Origin: Microbacterium sp. LWO14-1.2 | Lineage (GTDB): Bacteria; Actinomycetota; Actinomycetes; Actinomycetales; Microbacteriaceae | Direction of reading: 5' to 3' | DNA: 64,000 bases | Assembly: GCF_038397715.1 (NCBI RefSeq) | Contig: NZ_CP151633.1 | Coordinates: 1,302,001 to 1,366,000, forward strand | Shown here: positions 36,383 through 46,095 of the stretch, in pieces | How positions within the stretch are numbered: position 1 is the first letter of the stretch | How the letters are laid out: the number at the start of each line of letters is the position of its first letter | Translations under genes and position numbers: made by a program | The notes under the pieces: generated by a model | Databases searched by the model: none | Told to the model about the DNA's origin: nothing | Seen by the model: the letters and a program-made list of their open reading frames with translations, nothing else

Positions 36383-36427
36383 ACCTTACGGGTCAGGTGC
36401 GGCGCTGCCCATGGGTAGCTCTGCCCA
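36383..36427 (-). promoter_or_regulatory. esx promoter with shared palindrome (site a)
   Basis: On the coding strand TGGGCAGAGCTACCCA (36427-36412) lies 23 bp upstream of a TAAGGT -10 hexamer (36388-36383). The 36296-36457 gap otherwise holds only the leader. The same layout recurs at 45201-45246 and 50173-50217. Confidence 0.7.
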
Positions 36428-36457
36428 CCTGCCGGTCGAACCTCGGACTCATCGTCG

Positions 36458-39400
36458 TCAGAGGTGGGACGAGGGCGCGTACGCGAGCTGCATGGTCTGC
36501 ACCCCGCGCTCGCGCGTGATGACCTTGGCCCGACCGGGCACGGCCGGCGTCGCCTTGACGTTGCCGATGAGCGGCCCCTCGTCGGGGCTTCCCGACAGGA
36601 GGATGCCGGGAGAGGCCAGATCGCGCAGCGTCTGCATCACCGGCTCGAACGTCGCGCGGGACGCACCGCCGGAACGGCGGGCGAGCACGAGATGCAGGCC
36701 CACGTCGGTGGCCTGCGCGAGCAGGGGCTGCAGCACCGCGATCGGGTTGCCCGACTGCGTGTTCACGAGGTCGTAGTCGTCGACCAGCACGTAGACCTCC
36801 GCCCCCGTCCACCAGGACCGGTCGCGGAGCTGCTGCGGCGTCACATCCGGACCGGGCAGTCGTCCGCGCAGATACTCCGCCAGGCCGGCGAGCTCCTCCG
36901 AGGCCTGCTGCGCCGTCGTGTAGTAGCCGGCGAGGTATTCGTCGGGGATCTCCGAGAGCAGGGCACGGCGGTAGTCGACGACGAACACCTGCGCCGTCTT
37001 CGGGGTGGTCGTGCGCATGACCTCGCGCGCGAAGGCGCGCAGGAAGCTCGACTTGCCCGACTGACTGTCGCCGAAGACATACAGGTGCGGGTTGCGACGC
37101 ACGTCGAACGCGGTGGGCGCCAGCTCCGCCTCGTCGACCCCCAGGAGCACCTGGCTCTCGAGCGGCGTGCCGGCGGCGAGCTGCTGCAGACGCGGCAGCT
37201 CCAGCATCTCGGGCAGCAGACGGAGCTTGGGAGCCTGCGGCCCCTTCCACGCCGCATTGACCCGCTCGATCAGATGCTCGACGCCCTCACCGAGGGTCTC
37301 CGGGTCCCCGGACCCGTCCACGCGGGGCAGGGCCGTCAGCATGTGGTGCTTCGACGGGGCGAGGCCTCGGCCCGGCCGCCCGAGCGGCACGTTGGCGGCG
37401 ACCTTGCGGTCGATCTCCGAGTCGGTCGTGTCGCCGAGACGCAGCTCGAGCTTCGATCCGAAGGTGTCGCGGATGGCGGTGCGGAAGTCCATCCAGCGGG
37501 TCGTCGTCACGATCAGGTGCACGCCGAACGTCAGCGCCCGACCGGCGAGCGCCTGGATGCCGAACTCCATCTCGTCGAACTCGGCGCGGATCGTCGGCCA
37601 GCCGTCGATGACGAGGAAGACGTCGCCGTACCCGTCGTCGGCCTGCCCCCTGGCACGCAGTCGCCGGTACGTCTCGATCGAGTCGATGGAGTTCGCGGTG
37701 AAGTAGCGCTCGCGGGCGTTGACGATCCCCACGACCTCCTGGAACATGCGTCGCAGGACGTCGGGCTGGTTCCTGCCGGCGACCCCTGCGACGTGCGCCA
37801 TCTTGCCGAACGGCACGAACGTGCCGCCCCCGAAGTCCATGACGTAGAACTGCACCTCCTGCGGGGTGTGGGTCAGGGCGATGCCGGTGAGGACGCTGCG
37901 AGCCAGTGTGCTCTTGCCGCTCCGCGCCCCGCCGACGATGGCGAGGTGACCGCCTGCACCGGTGAGGCTCATGACGAGGCTGTCGCGACGCTGCTCGAGC
38001 GGCCGGTCGACGATGCCGAGAGGGATGGTCAACGGTCCCTGCGCGCGCCAGCGCGGCGAGATGAGACCCAGCTGCGGGTCCTCGACCAGGTCGCCGAGCA
38101 TCTCGTCGAAGGTGGGCGGAACGTCGAGCGGGGGCAGCCACACCTGATGCGCGGGCACGCTCCGACCCTTCATGAGCGAGACGGCGATGTCGAACGTCAC
38201 GCGCTTCTCCGGGGCCTCGCCGGCAGCAGCGCCCAGAGCGAGTTGCGGCTCCTCGGCGTCCTCCTGCACGTGCACGGGGGCGGCGGTGAAGGAGCGCGCC
38301 TCGATCGCGCGGACCGGCAGGTCGCTCCCCGGTGCCTCCGCCGTCGCGCCGGGCTTGCGCCGGCGCGTCTTCGGCGGGGCGGAGACGTACGCCGCACGGA
38401 ACTGGGTGAGCGTCTCGGCATCCGACTTCAGGATGCCGTGGCCACCGCCTCCGGGAAGGGTGAACGCGTCCGGCACGCCGATGACCGCACGCGAGTCGGC
38501 GCCGGAGAAGGTCTTCAGACCGATCCGGTACGAGAGGTGCGAGTCGAGGCCACGGAGCTTGCCCTCCTCCAGACGCTGCGTCGAGAGCAGGAGGTGCACC
38601 TGCAGCGACCGACCGAGGCGGCCGATCGCGACGAACAGCTCGGTGAAGTCCGGCTTCGCGGCGAGCAGCTCGGAGAACTCGTCGGCGACGATCAGCAGCG
38701 CGGGCAGCGGCTTGAGATCGGTGCGACCGCCCTTGCGCGCGGTCTCGTAGTCGGTCACGTTCGCGAAGTTGCCGGCGTCGCGGAGCAGCTCCTGCCGACG
38801 CGTCATCTCGCCCTGGATCGCGTCCTGCATGCGGTCGACGAGCGTGAGGTCGTCGCCGAGGTTCGTGATGACCGCCGACACGTGCGGCATATCGGCCATG
38901 CCGGCGAAGGTCGCACCGCCCTTGAAGTCGATGAGGACGAAGTTGAGGGCCTCGGACGAGTGGGTCATCGCCAGCGACAGCACCAGGGTGCGCAGCACCT
39001 CCGACTTCCCCGATCCGGTGGCGCCGATCAGCATGCCGTGCGGGCCCATGCCCTGCTGCGCGGATTCCTTGAGGTCGAGCACCATCGGCTGCCCCGTGGA
39101 GGTGAGCCCGATCGGCACCCGCAGCCGGTCCCGGGCGGAGCGCGGCTTCCACGCCACCTCCGGGTCGAAGTCGCGCACGTCCGGCAACGACAGCAGGTCG
39201 GTGAGCTCGGCGCTGATCGTGCGGGCACCGCCGGCATCCTCGTCCTGCGCCGCCTCGCCGAGGCCGGTGAGCCGCCGCGCGACCGCCTCGGCCGATGCGA
39301 TGCCGAGGAAGTCAGCGGATGCCGAGACCGCACCCACACCGCGCCGCGCGACCGTCAGCGCCGTGCCGGTCTCGCCCTCGAGGATGAGCCGGATCGTGAG

Positions 39401-40447
39401 CGGGTCGGTCAGCTGGTCCCACTCCCGAGGGATGTCGAGCACGGTCACGCCGTCCACGCCGCCCTCCTCGTTCAGCAGGTTGCCCGGCGGCAGCTCGACG
39501 CCGTCGGTGATCACCAGGATGTGCGGGACGGCTCCGCCGCCCCGGCCGCTCACCGGTCCGCGCGAACGGATGTCGGCGATCAGCGGCTCGATCTCCGCCC
39601 AGGAGGAGCCGATCCGGCGCGCGCCGCCCACGGCATCCGTCTTGCTCTCCGACTGCGCGTGCGGGAGCCACTTGACCCACTCCCAGTAGGGGAGGTCGAC
39701 GCCCGACGCGATGACCGCGACCTGCAGGTCCTCCGGCGCGGCGAAGGTCACCAGCTGCGCGATCATGGCCCGCGCGAGGCCCCGCCCGCGCACGGTGTCG
39801 CCCACGAGCTCGATGCGCGCGCAGGTGGCGATGTTCAGACCGAACGGCAGGTCGGGCACCTGGTCGTGGGTGAGGACGAAGCGGTGCGCCGCCGAGGCGC
39901 TGACCGGGTCGAGCTGCGCGAGCGGCGGGATCGGAGCCTCGTCGAGCGTCATGACGAGCGGCTGCGTGGCCGTGCCGACCCTCGTCACCAGGAACTGCGG
40001 GTCGCCGACCGGCCGCTCCCACACGCGGGACCCCTCCTCCACGATGAAGGGCAGGGAGTCGGGGGCCGGCAGCATCCACTCCTCGTAGCGGCGCTGGCGA
40101 GACGCCACCTCGCGGACGGCGTCGCGCGTCTCGGCGAGGTAGGCGAGGTACTCGCGGCGGGTGTTCTCGACGTTGGTGGAGTGCTGCGACTTCTGCCGCC
40201 ACATCTGCCCGCCGACCATCGACAGCGCCATGAACAGGAACAGCCCGCCCATGATGTAGGTGCGTGTGGCGTCGCCGCCCTGGGTGAGCGAGAGCACCGC
40301 GACGGACCCGAGGCTCCCCACCATCGGCAGTGCCATCATGAGGGTGTTCGAGGCACCTTCGGGCTTCGGGAGCTCCGGCGCCTGCTGCAGGGTGAGTTGG
40401 CCCCCGGCCGGGGGTTTCGGCGCACGGCGATTGCTGGTGGTGCTCAC
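36458..40447 (-). CDS. eccC: Type VII secretion ATPase EccC
   Basis: A 1329-residue membrane ATPase, the motor of ESX-type secretion. Two helices lie at about residues 35-80. Three FtsK/SpoIIIE-type ATPase domains follow with Walker A boxes GATGSGKS (about 475), GGARSGKS (about 839) and GDSQSGKS (about 1126). Walker B segments are FVLIDFKGG, FYVMDFGGG and VFVVDYRRA. EccCa and EccCb are therefore one chain. The last domain normally binds the YxxxD signal of WXG100 substrates. The GTG start has GAGGAGG 9 bp upstream. The gene is divergent from an EccD paralogue and followed by the esx pair. Confidence 0.96.
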   Translation of the reverse strand: MSTTSNRRAPKPPAGGQLTLQQAPELPKPEGASNTLMMALPMVGSLGSVAVLSLTQGGDATRTYIMGGLFLFMALSMVGGQMWRQKSQHSTNVENTRREYLAYLAETRDAVREVASRQRRYEEWMLPAPDSLPFIVEEGSRVWERPVGDPQFLVTRVGTATQPLVMTLDEAPIPPLAQLDPVSASAAHRFVLTHDQVPDLPFGLNIATCARIELVGDTVRGRGLARAMIAQLVTFAAPEDLQVAVIASGVDLPYWEWVKWLPHAQSESKTDAVGGARRIGSSWAEIEPLIADIRSRGPVSGRGGGAVPHILVITDGVELPPGNLLNEEGGVDGVTVLDIPREWDQLTDPLTIRLILEGETGTALTVARRGVGAVSASADFLGIASAEAVARRLTGLGEAAQDEDAGGARTISAELTDLLSLPDVRDFDPEVAWKPRSARDRLRVPIGLTSTGQPMVLDLKESAQQGMGPHGMLIGATGSGKSEVLRTLVLSLAMTHSSEALNFVLIDFKGGATFAGMADMPHVSAVITNLGDDLTLVDRMQDAIQGEMTRRQELLRDAGNFANVTDYETARKGGRTDLKPLPALLIVADEFSELLAAKPDFTELFVAIGRLGRSLQVHLLLSTQRLEEGKLRGLDSHLSYRIGLKTFSGADSRAVIGVPDAFTLPGGGGHGILKSDAETLTQFRAAYVSAPPKTRRRKPGATAEAPGSDLPVRAIEARSFTAAPVHVQEDAEEPQLALGAAAGEAPEKRVTFDIAVSLMKGRSVPAHQVWLPPLDVPPTFDEMLGDLVEDPQLGLISPRWRAQGPLTIPLGIVDRPLEQRRDSLVMSLTGAGGHLAIVGGARSGKSTLARSVLTGIALTHTPQEVQFYVMDFGGGTFVPFGKMAHVAGVAGRNQPDVLRRMFQEVVGIVNARERYFTANSIDSIETYRRLRARGQADDGYGDVFLVIDGWPTIRAEFDEMEFGIQALAGRALTFGVHLIVTTTRWMDFRTAIRDTFGSKLELRLGDTTDSEIDRKVAANVPLGRPGRGLAPSKHHMLTALPRVDGSGDPETLGEGVEHLIERVNAAWKGPQAPKLRLLPEMLELPRLQQLAAGTPLESQVLLGVDEAELAPTAFDVRRNPHLYVFGDSQSGKSSFLRAFAREVMRTTTPKTAQVFVVDYRRALLSEIPDEYLAGYYTTAQQASEELAGLAEYLRGRLPGPDVTPQQLRDRSWWTGAEVYVLVDDYDLVNTQSGNPIAVLQPLLAQATDVGLHLVLARRSGGASRATFEPVMQTLRDLASPGILLSGSPDEGPLIGNVKATPAVPGRAKVITRERGVQTMQLAYAPSSHL

Positions 40448-40529
40448 GACTGGCCCTCCTCGCGTCGCCTACTATTGTGGCAGGACGCCGAGATGAACCG
40501 GTATCGCGCGAGAACTTCGAGGGGCGGGG

Positions 40530-41864
40530 ATGTCAGCGAAGACGATTCGCCTCACCGTCGCCGACGCGAACGGACGACACGACCTCGTCGTCGCCGCTGA
40601 TTCCACCGTGTCAGAGCTCCTCGCCGTCGGCGGCGTGGACCTGCGCCGCTACGTGGGCACGACGACCTCCGGCGCGGCGATCGATCTCGACAGCACCGTC
40701 TCGGTCACGCCGGGAGACGGCGGTGTCATCTGGCTGTTCGACCGCACGCAGACCGAGGCGGCGTCGTCGCGTCGCGCCGCGCGGGCCGATGCGCCTGCCT
40801 CTCGCGCGCACCTGGGTCCGCTGCTGCTGGCACTGCTGCTCCTGATCACCGCGACCCTCGTCCTCTGCGCGGTGCTCACTCCGACGCCACTGATCGTGGG
40901 GCTGTCGGCCGTCCTGCTGCTCGCGGGCGCCGTGAGCATGCTGACCCGGCCGGTGGACTACTCGGCTCCGTCCGTGGCGTACATCGCGCCGCTGCTCGGC
41001 GGCGCTGGGGGCGCCGTCCTGCTCGCCGGCTTCCATGATGCGGGGGCCATGATCGCGGCCGGCCTCGTGGCAGGCGCCACGATCGCCTGCACCCGTCATG
41101 CCCAGGCGCAGGTGGCGGGCACCGTGCCCCGTGCGACGACGGCGGTCGTCGCCGTGCTCTGGTCGGTGTTCGCGGTCGTCGACACCGCCGCGTTCCTCGC
41201 CGAGATCCCGGCCACGACGATGACGGCCGTGCACATCGCCTGCGCGATCCCGATCTTCCACTACATGCGCGCGGCAGCACTCGACGTCGACGCGAACGAG
41301 CTGATCGACACGCCCTTCGTGATCCGCGACGCGCAGGGGCTGCGATCGGGGACTCCGATCCCGCCGTCCCCGGTGCATGCCGAGGCCGCTGCACGGCAGT
41401 ACTTCCTCGCGCGACGCCGCTCGGAAGCGGGCATCGTGATCGCCTGCACGCTCGCGATGCTGTCGGCCCTCTACGCGGTGCCGACGGCCGTCGACCGGTC
41501 GATCGAGTCGTGGTGCGTGCTGGGCGGGTCGCTCGGCGCCGGCTGCTACTTCCTCCTCACCTCGCGGACGGTGCGCAACGGCATCTCCCGAGCAGCCGCC
41601 CTGGTCACCGGGACCGTCATCGCGGCCATCTCGGCGACTGCCCTCATCCTCGCCCTGCAGCCCAGTGGGCTGCTGGTCTCGCTTGCGCTCCTGCTGGCGG
41701 GCGTCGTGGTCGGATGCCTGACGGTGCCGCTCGCCCGAGACTGGCGGTCGCTCGGATGGTCGCGCACCGGTGACATCGTCGAAGGGCTGCTCCTCGCGCT
41801 GGCCCCGGCCGCCCTGCTGTACGGCTCCGGGATCGCCGGACAGATTCTGGAGGTCTTCTCGTGA
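40530..41864 (+). CDS. EccD-like type VII membrane protein (paralogue 1)
   Basis: A 444-residue protein with a short ubiquitin-like N-terminal domain (TIRLTVADANGRHDLVV, residues 5-75) and about 11 membrane helices from residue 90, the layout of EccD. Residues about 245-295 form a cytoplasmic loop (DTPFVIRDAQGLRSG). It is one of two EccD-like proteins in this locus and lacks close identity to the other. It is translated ahead of an RDD-FHA gene with a GTGA overlap and is divergent from eccC across an 82-bp gap. The two may alternate or form a mixed channel, which is inference. Confidence 0.82.
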   Translation: MSAKTIRLTVADANGRHDLVVAADSTVSELLAVGGVDLRRYVGTTTSGAAIDLDSTVSVTPGDGGVIWLFDRTQTEAASSRRAARADAPASRAHLGPLLLALLLLITATLVLCAVLTPTPLIVGLSAVLLLAGAVSMLTRPVDYSAPSVAYIAPLLGGAGGAVLLAGFHDAGAMIAAGLVAGATIACTRHAQAQVAGTVPRATTAVVAVLWSVFAVVDTAAFLAEIPATTMTAVHIACAIPIFHYMRAAALDVDANELIDTPFVIRDAQGLRSGTPIPPSPVHAEAAARQYFLARRRSEAGIVIACTLAMLSALYAVPTAVDRSIESWCVLGGSLGAGCYFLLTSRTVRNGISRAAALVTGTVIAAISATALILALQPSGLLVSLALLLAGVVVGCLTVPLARDWRSLGWSRTGDIVEGLLLALAPAALLYGSGIAGQILEVFS

Positions 41865-43405
41865 CCGTCTCCCCGCCCGCCGCTCCGCTGCGATCGCGGA
41901 CGCGAACGACTCCCCCGCCCGTGCCGACGACGATCGCCGCCCCCGCGACGTCCGGCCAGCGCGCCGGTGCGTACCTGATCGACGTCGCGATCGTGGCAGC
42001 CGTGGCCGTCGCGATCTGGTTCACCACGGGATCGCTCGTCCTCGTGGCGGTCGCCGTGGTCGAGCTGTGGGCCATCGGATGGGTCTGGGAAGGCCACACC
42101 GGCGCGACGCCGGGCAACCTCGTCTGCGGCATCCGCACCGTGCAGCGCGACGGCGATCTCAGCGTGGGAGCACTGCGGCTGTTCCCCCGGAGTCTCGCGA
42201 TGGGTCTGTCGCACGTCGTGCCCGTGCTGCTCCCGGTCGGGTTCACCGCCTCGGGTCTGCTCGACGGCCTCGCCGGCGCGCGGGTGATCGACGTCCGCAA
42301 GAGCCGCGTGATCGCGCAGAACGGAGCGCCCCGCACCCTCGATCTGACGGCACGGGTGACCGGCGCCGACTCCTCGACCACCGCCATCGCCGATCAGCCG
42401 GGCGTCATCACCCAGACCCCGCTCACGGCGGCGCCGGCCGCGATCGCCGCCCCGACGCCGACCGCGGCGCCCGCACCGCAGAGCGACGCGGGCACCGTCC
42501 CGGCCTTCGTCCTCTCGGACGGCACGGTGATCCAGGCGACCGGTCTGGGGTTCATCGGTCGGGCGCCGCGCGCCCCGGAGTCGATCCCCGACGCGATCCT
42601 CATCCGCGTCCCGGAGGGCAGCCGTTCGCTGTCCCGCACGCATGCCGCGTTCGGCCTCGAGGACGGTCAGCTGTGGGTGCAGGACCTGGGGTCGGCGAAC
42701 GGGGCGTCCGTCCGTCACGCCGACGGGACGGTCTCGGAACTCGCTCCGCACGTTCCCGGGTTCCTCGTTCCGGGGGACGTGCTCGTGCTCGACACCGATG
42801 CCGAACTGGCCTACCGACGCATCGTCGCCCGGGGCGGCCGGCCGACCGGATCCGCGTCGGACGCACCCTCGGTCTCGGCCAGGCTCGGGCCTGCGCAGAC
42901 CCCGGCGGCTCCGGCCACACCGGATGCGGCCCCACAGATCGCGCACCCCGCGCCCGCGCCGACAGCCGAGCCGGTACCGCCGGCGCCCGAGCCTGCAGCG
43001 CCCGCGGCCGCGGCGCCCGCGGCCGCGGCGCCCGCGCCGACTCCGGCACCTCCTGCCCCCGTGGCAGCAGCACCGGTCATCGCCCTGCTGTTCCAGGACG
43101 GGACGACCGTGCCCATCCACGGCCTCGGCTACATCGGACGCGCGCCGCGTCTGCCGGAAGGCGAGCGGGCGGATGCCGTACTCGTCGCCGTTCCGGACGG
43201 AGACCGCTCGGTCTCGCGCACGCACGGACGATTCGGCATCGTCGACGGGCAGACCTGGTTCGAGGATCTCGGGTCGGGCAACGGCTCGTCGCTGCGCACC
43301 GAGGACGGCCGGACCGGACCGATGACGCCCCACCAGCGATTCGGCCTGACCCCGGGCACCGTGCTGCAGCTCGGCGAATGCGTCATCCGGGTCATCGCCG
43401 TGTGA
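41861..43405 (+). CDS. RDD membrane protein with two FHA domains
   Basis: A 514-residue protein. Residues about 30-145 form an RDD-type membrane domain (GQRAGAYLIDVAIVAAVAV, then GATPGNLVCGIRTV). Two cytoplasmic FHA domains follow, each with GRAPR, a Ser/His loop (SLSRTHAAF and SVSRTHGRF), and DLGSxNG (DLGSANG, DLGSGNG). FHA domains bind phosphothreonine, so this protein should dock onto targets of the Ser/Thr kinase encoded at 54999-56630. An Ala/Pro-rich spacer joins the two. The GTG start has GGAGG 7 bp upstream and overlaps the EccD-like stop. Confidence 0.92.
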   Translation: MTVSPPAAPLRSRTRTTPPPVPTTIAAPATSGQRAGAYLIDVAIVAAVAVAIWFTTGSLVLVAVAVVELWAIGWVWEGHTGATPGNLVCGIRTVQRDGDLSVGALRLFPRSLAMGLSHVVPVLLPVGFTASGLLDGLAGARVIDVRKSRVIAQNGAPRTLDLTARVTGADSSTTAIADQPGVITQTPLTAAPAAIAAPTPTAAPAPQSDAGTVPAFVLSDGTVIQATGLGFIGRAPRAPESIPDAILIRVPEGSRSLSRTHAAFGLEDGQLWVQDLGSANGASVRHADGTVSELAPHVPGFLVPGDVLVLDTDAELAYRRIVARGGRPTGSASDAPSVSARLGPAQTPAAPATPDAAPQIAHPAPAPTAEPVPPAPEPAAPAAAAPAAAAPAPTPAPPAPVAAAPVIALLFQDGTTVPIHGLGYIGRAPRLPEGERADAVLVAVPDGDRSVSRTHGRFGIVDGQTWFEDLGSGNGSSLRTEDGRTGPMTPHQRFGLTPGTVLQLGECVIRVIAV

Positions 43406-43439
43406 GGCCAGCCCGCGGCATCCGATCGGAGCAGAAAGA

Positions 43440-43475
43440 GAAGCCGCTCACCCGCGCATGCGGGTGAGCGGCTTC
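43440..43475. terminator. Bidirectional terminator
   Basis: A perfect 16-bp stem (43440-43455 and 43460-43475) with a GCAT loop and the core AAGCCGCTCACCCGC lies between two convergent genes of the type VII locus. Confidence 0.88.
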
Positions 43476-43488
43476 GGCGTCTGGTGGA

Positions 43489-44790
43489 CTACCAGCCGAG
43501 CTCTTCGCGCCCCTCCGACGTCGAGCGTCCGGCGGCACCCGCCGAACCCATGTCGGGCACGGACTCGTCGTCGTCCGCCTCGACCTCGAACGCCATCAGG
43601 TCCTGGCCACGGCGGCGGTTGCGCTTGTCGGCGCGACCGGCTCCGCCGGCCATCGCGCCTCCGGCCATGGCACCGCCTCGGCCACCGGCCGCCGCGCCGG
43701 ACTGGGCGACGACTCCGGTCGCTCCCGGGGCTCCTGCGCCGCCCGCACCGCCTACGCCGCCAACGCCGCCGGCGATGAGGCCGGCACCGCCGCTGAGACG
43801 ATTCGCGAGGGCCGCGCCTCCCGCGAGTCCTGCACCGCCCACGACCCCGCCGACGCCTGCGCCGACCGAGCCGGCTCCGCCGCCGGTGGTGCCACCGGGG
43901 AACGCGCCGTTGCCACCCGGACTCACGCCGGGGATCTCGCCGCCGATGCCTCCGTCGATGCGGGGATCGTCGTCCCTCGGGCGGGGGAAAGGCGGCTCCT
44001 CGATGACGGGAGGGTTGACCGGAGGCTCCCGGATGATCGGCGGGCGACCGATGGTGCCGTTGTCATTGTCGTTGCCGTTGCCGCCGTTCCCGCCGCCGCC
44101 GTTGCCGCCGCCGTCGATCACCGAGCCGCCGCCGACGCTGCCGTTGCTGCCACCGCCGGAGCCGCCACCGCCGTTCACGCCGGGGTAGTCGATCGGCGTG
44201 CGCCCTCCGGGCCCCTCGCCGTCCTTCGGTTCGTCGGTCGGCTTGTGCTCGTCGTAGTCGCTCGTCGGCATCCCGTCGATGATCTCCTGCAGACGCTGGT
44301 CGAGGGCGTCCGCGAGCTTGCGGGCCTCCTCTTCCTGGGCCGCGGCCGCCTGGTCCAGGTAGTGCTGCTGGGCCTGAGCGGGGGTCATCGTCACGCCCGG
44401 CGACACCTGCACCGGGCTGTCGGTCTTCGCCGCCATGTCGATCGTGTTCTGCTGCTCGGCGGAGAGCCCGGTTCCCGGAAGACCGGAGGTGCCGCTCGCC
44501 GTCTGCTGAAGGGCCTCGTCGGCTTCCGCGATGGCGGTGTTGAGCGCCGCCTGGTACTCGCCGAAGCTGACCAGGTCCTTCCGGATCTTCGTGAGAGCCT
44601 CGGCGACGGTCATGCCGAATTTGCCCTCGAAGGCCTCCGTCCTCGCGGCCTTCTGCACGTTCGCCGCCACCGTGTCGACAGCCTCGGAGGCAGCGGCGCG
44701 CTGCACGGACTGAGTGGTCCGCACAACCACGACGGCGAAGTCCGCGCGATTGTTCTGCAGACGGTCGAGTCGCTCGACGTTCTTTCCCAT
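43489..44790 (-). CDS. Type VII locus protein with helical N-terminus and Gly-rich C-terminus
   Basis: A 433-residue protein of no family I recognise. Residues 1-185 are alpha-helical (opening MGKNVERLDRLQNNRADF), similar in feel to LXG/EspB-type helical hairpins. Residues about 205-400 are dominated by Gly, Pro, Asn and Asp repeats. The C-terminus is acidic with a basic patch (DKRNRRRGQD). There is no signal peptide. Position directly after a WXG100-like gene and before a strong terminator suggests a secreted substrate or a scaffold of the apparatus. The ATG at 44790 has GGGGAG 6 bp upstream. Confidence 0.8.
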   Translation of the reverse strand: MGKNVERLDRLQNNRADFAVVVVRTTQSVQRAAASEAVDTVAANVQKAARTEAFEGKFGMTVAEALTKIRKDLVSFGEYQAALNTAIAEADEALQQTASGTSGLPGTGLSAEQQNTIDMAAKTDSPVQVSPGVTMTPAQAQQHYLDQAAAAQEEEARKLADALDQRLQEIIDGMPTSDYDEHKPTDEPKDGEGPGGRTPIDYPGVNGGGGSGGGSNGSVGGGSVIDGGGNGGGGNGGNGNDNDNGTIGRPPIIREPPVNPPVIEEPPFPRPRDDDPRIDGGIGGEIPGVSPGGNGAFPGGTTGGGAGSVGAGVGGVVGGAGLAGGAALANRLSGGAGLIAGGVGGVGGAGGAGAPGATGVVAQSGAAAGGRGGAMAGGAMAGGAGRADKRNRRRGQDLMAFEVEADDDESVPDMGSAGAAGRSTSEGREELGW

Positions 44791-44801
44791 GATCTCTCCC
44801 C

Positions 44802-45167
44802 TCAGACCGCGATCGGCTTGTTGGGCCCGCCCACGGCCTTGTGGAGCAGCGTCTGGTACGCGACCTTCTGATCGGTATCGAGCTGATTCGTCTCCTGGAT
44901 CGCCTTGTCGAGGTTCACGAAGGCGTCGTTCAGCTCCAGCTGGATCGCGTCGAGCCACTTGAGCGCGGACTGATACCTCTCGCCCAGTGCGGCGACGAGG
45001 TCTACCGATTTGCCGTCCGCGGTCCAGAGGGACGCGGTCTGCCCCTCCGAGAGATGCTCGAGCGTGGTGCGCGACTGAACCAGGGTGTCCCAGGCCTCTT
45101 TGATGAGGTCGATCTGAGTCTGGGCCGTCTCCTCGTCCATACCGAAGTCTGGAACCATCATGATCAT
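44802..45167 (-). CDS. WXG100-like helical protein
   Basis: A 121-residue helical protein. ASLWTADGKSVDL in the middle resembles a W-x-x turn between two helices, a relaxed form of the WXG hairpin, and the size fits the family's longer members. No YxxxD signal is evident. GGGGGAG 4 bp before the ATG at 45167 decides the start. It is 11 bp ahead of the Gly-rich protein gene and has its own promoter with the shared palindrome. It is probably a substrate or chaperone partner of the next protein. Confidence 0.8.
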   Translation of the reverse strand: MIMMVPDFGMDEETAQTQIDLIKEAWDTLVQSRTTLEHLSEGQTASLWTADGKSVDLVAALGERYQSALKWLDAIQLELNDAFVNLDKAIQETNQLDTDQKVAYQTLLHKAVGGPNKPIAV

Positions 45168-45200
45168 TGCGCTCCCCCTCCGACGATCCTGAGCATCACG

Positions 45201-45246
45201 ATGATAGCCCGGGTCGTCGCTCGTTCTCCATGGGGAGACCTCCCCA
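45201..45246 (-). promoter_or_regulatory. Promoter with shared palindrome (site b)
   Basis: TGGGGAGACCTCCCCA (45231-45246) lies 24 bp upstream of the -10 hexamer TATCAT (complement of 45201-45206). The palindrome is nested in a longer perfect inverted repeat, 45222-45255 with 15-bp arms and a four-base centre, giving the strongest operator-like site in the window. Confidence 0.75.
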
Positions 45247-45302
45247 TGGAGAACGCGCATCAGCGCTGGGCGGTCATGACCCTCGACGGACGAACGCTCA
45301 CA

Positions 45303-46034
45303 CTACGGCTGAGGGTCGCACGTGAGCACCGCATCGGTGATCGCCTTCTCCGCGGCCGCGCGTTCGGACTCGGGCGGGTCATCGCCGACGATGATGAGCC
45401 GCAGCGCCTCATCCGACAGGTCGGAGTCGTACAGGAACTGCCCCACACAGGGATAGAACTCGGGCATGTCGTCGTATGTCGTGACGCCGCCGGCCCTGAT
45501 CGTCGCGGCGAACTCCTCGGCTATCTCCTCCGGTGACGGGCGGCTGTCGCTCGCGTCGGTGGACGGATCCGAAGGCTCGGCGGAGGGCGACGGGACGCTC
45601 GTGGCCGGAGCCGTATCGATCGGCGCCGGCGCGTTCGCCAGCAGGGTCACGACGAGGACGACGACTCCGATCACGCCACCCACGACGGACAGGATCATGC
45701 CCACGATCGACGGCCACTTCGCCGCACCCTTCGTGAACAGACCGATCAGCGACACCACGAAGCCCGCGAGCAGAAGGACCACGCCGATCCCGAACACGAC
45801 AGGGATGCAGGCCAGGATCGTGCCGAGCACGGCCAGACCCAGTCCGACGAACCCGAGGATCGGCGACCGGCGGGCTGCTGCGGGCGGAGCGGAGGGAGCC
45901 TGCGCCTGCGCGCTCGCACCGGGCTGCGGGGAGCCTGCGTCGTGAACGGGCGCGTAGTCGTCGGTCCACCGTGCACCGTCCCACCAGCGCTGTCGCCCTG
46001 AACCGTCGTCGTACCACCCAGCCGGCATGCTCAT
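45303..46034 (-). CDS. DUF2510 membrane protein
   Basis: A 243-residue protein. The N-terminal PAGWYDDGSGRQRWWDGARW is the DUF2510 motif common on actinobacterial membrane proteins. Three hydrophobic segments between about residues 58 and 132 are followed by a Ser/Pro/Thr-rich linker and a small exported domain (FYPCVGQFLYDSDLSDEAL) with two Cys that could pair. The function is unknown. It sits among type VII genes and may be an accessory envelope protein. GGAGG lies 8 bp before the ATG, and a TAGGAT -10 (complement of 46080-46085) lies upstream. Confidence 0.85.
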   Translation of the reverse strand: MSMPAGWYDDGSGRQRWWDGARWTDDYAPVHDAGSPQPGASAQAQAPSAPPAAARRSPILGFVGLGLAVLGTILACIPVVFGIGVVLLLAGFVVSLIGLFTKGAAKWPSIVGMILSVVGGVIGVVVLVVTLLANAPAPIDTAPATSVPSPSAEPSDPSTDASDSRPSPEEIAEEFAATIRAGGVTTYDDMPEFYPCVGQFLYDSDLSDEALRLIIVGDDPPESERAAAEKAITDAVLTCDPQP

Positions 46035-46095
46035 GCGCTCACCCTCCTCGTCGCTGCGGTCCGCATCACGCGAACACCCATCCTACGGCGGAGCG

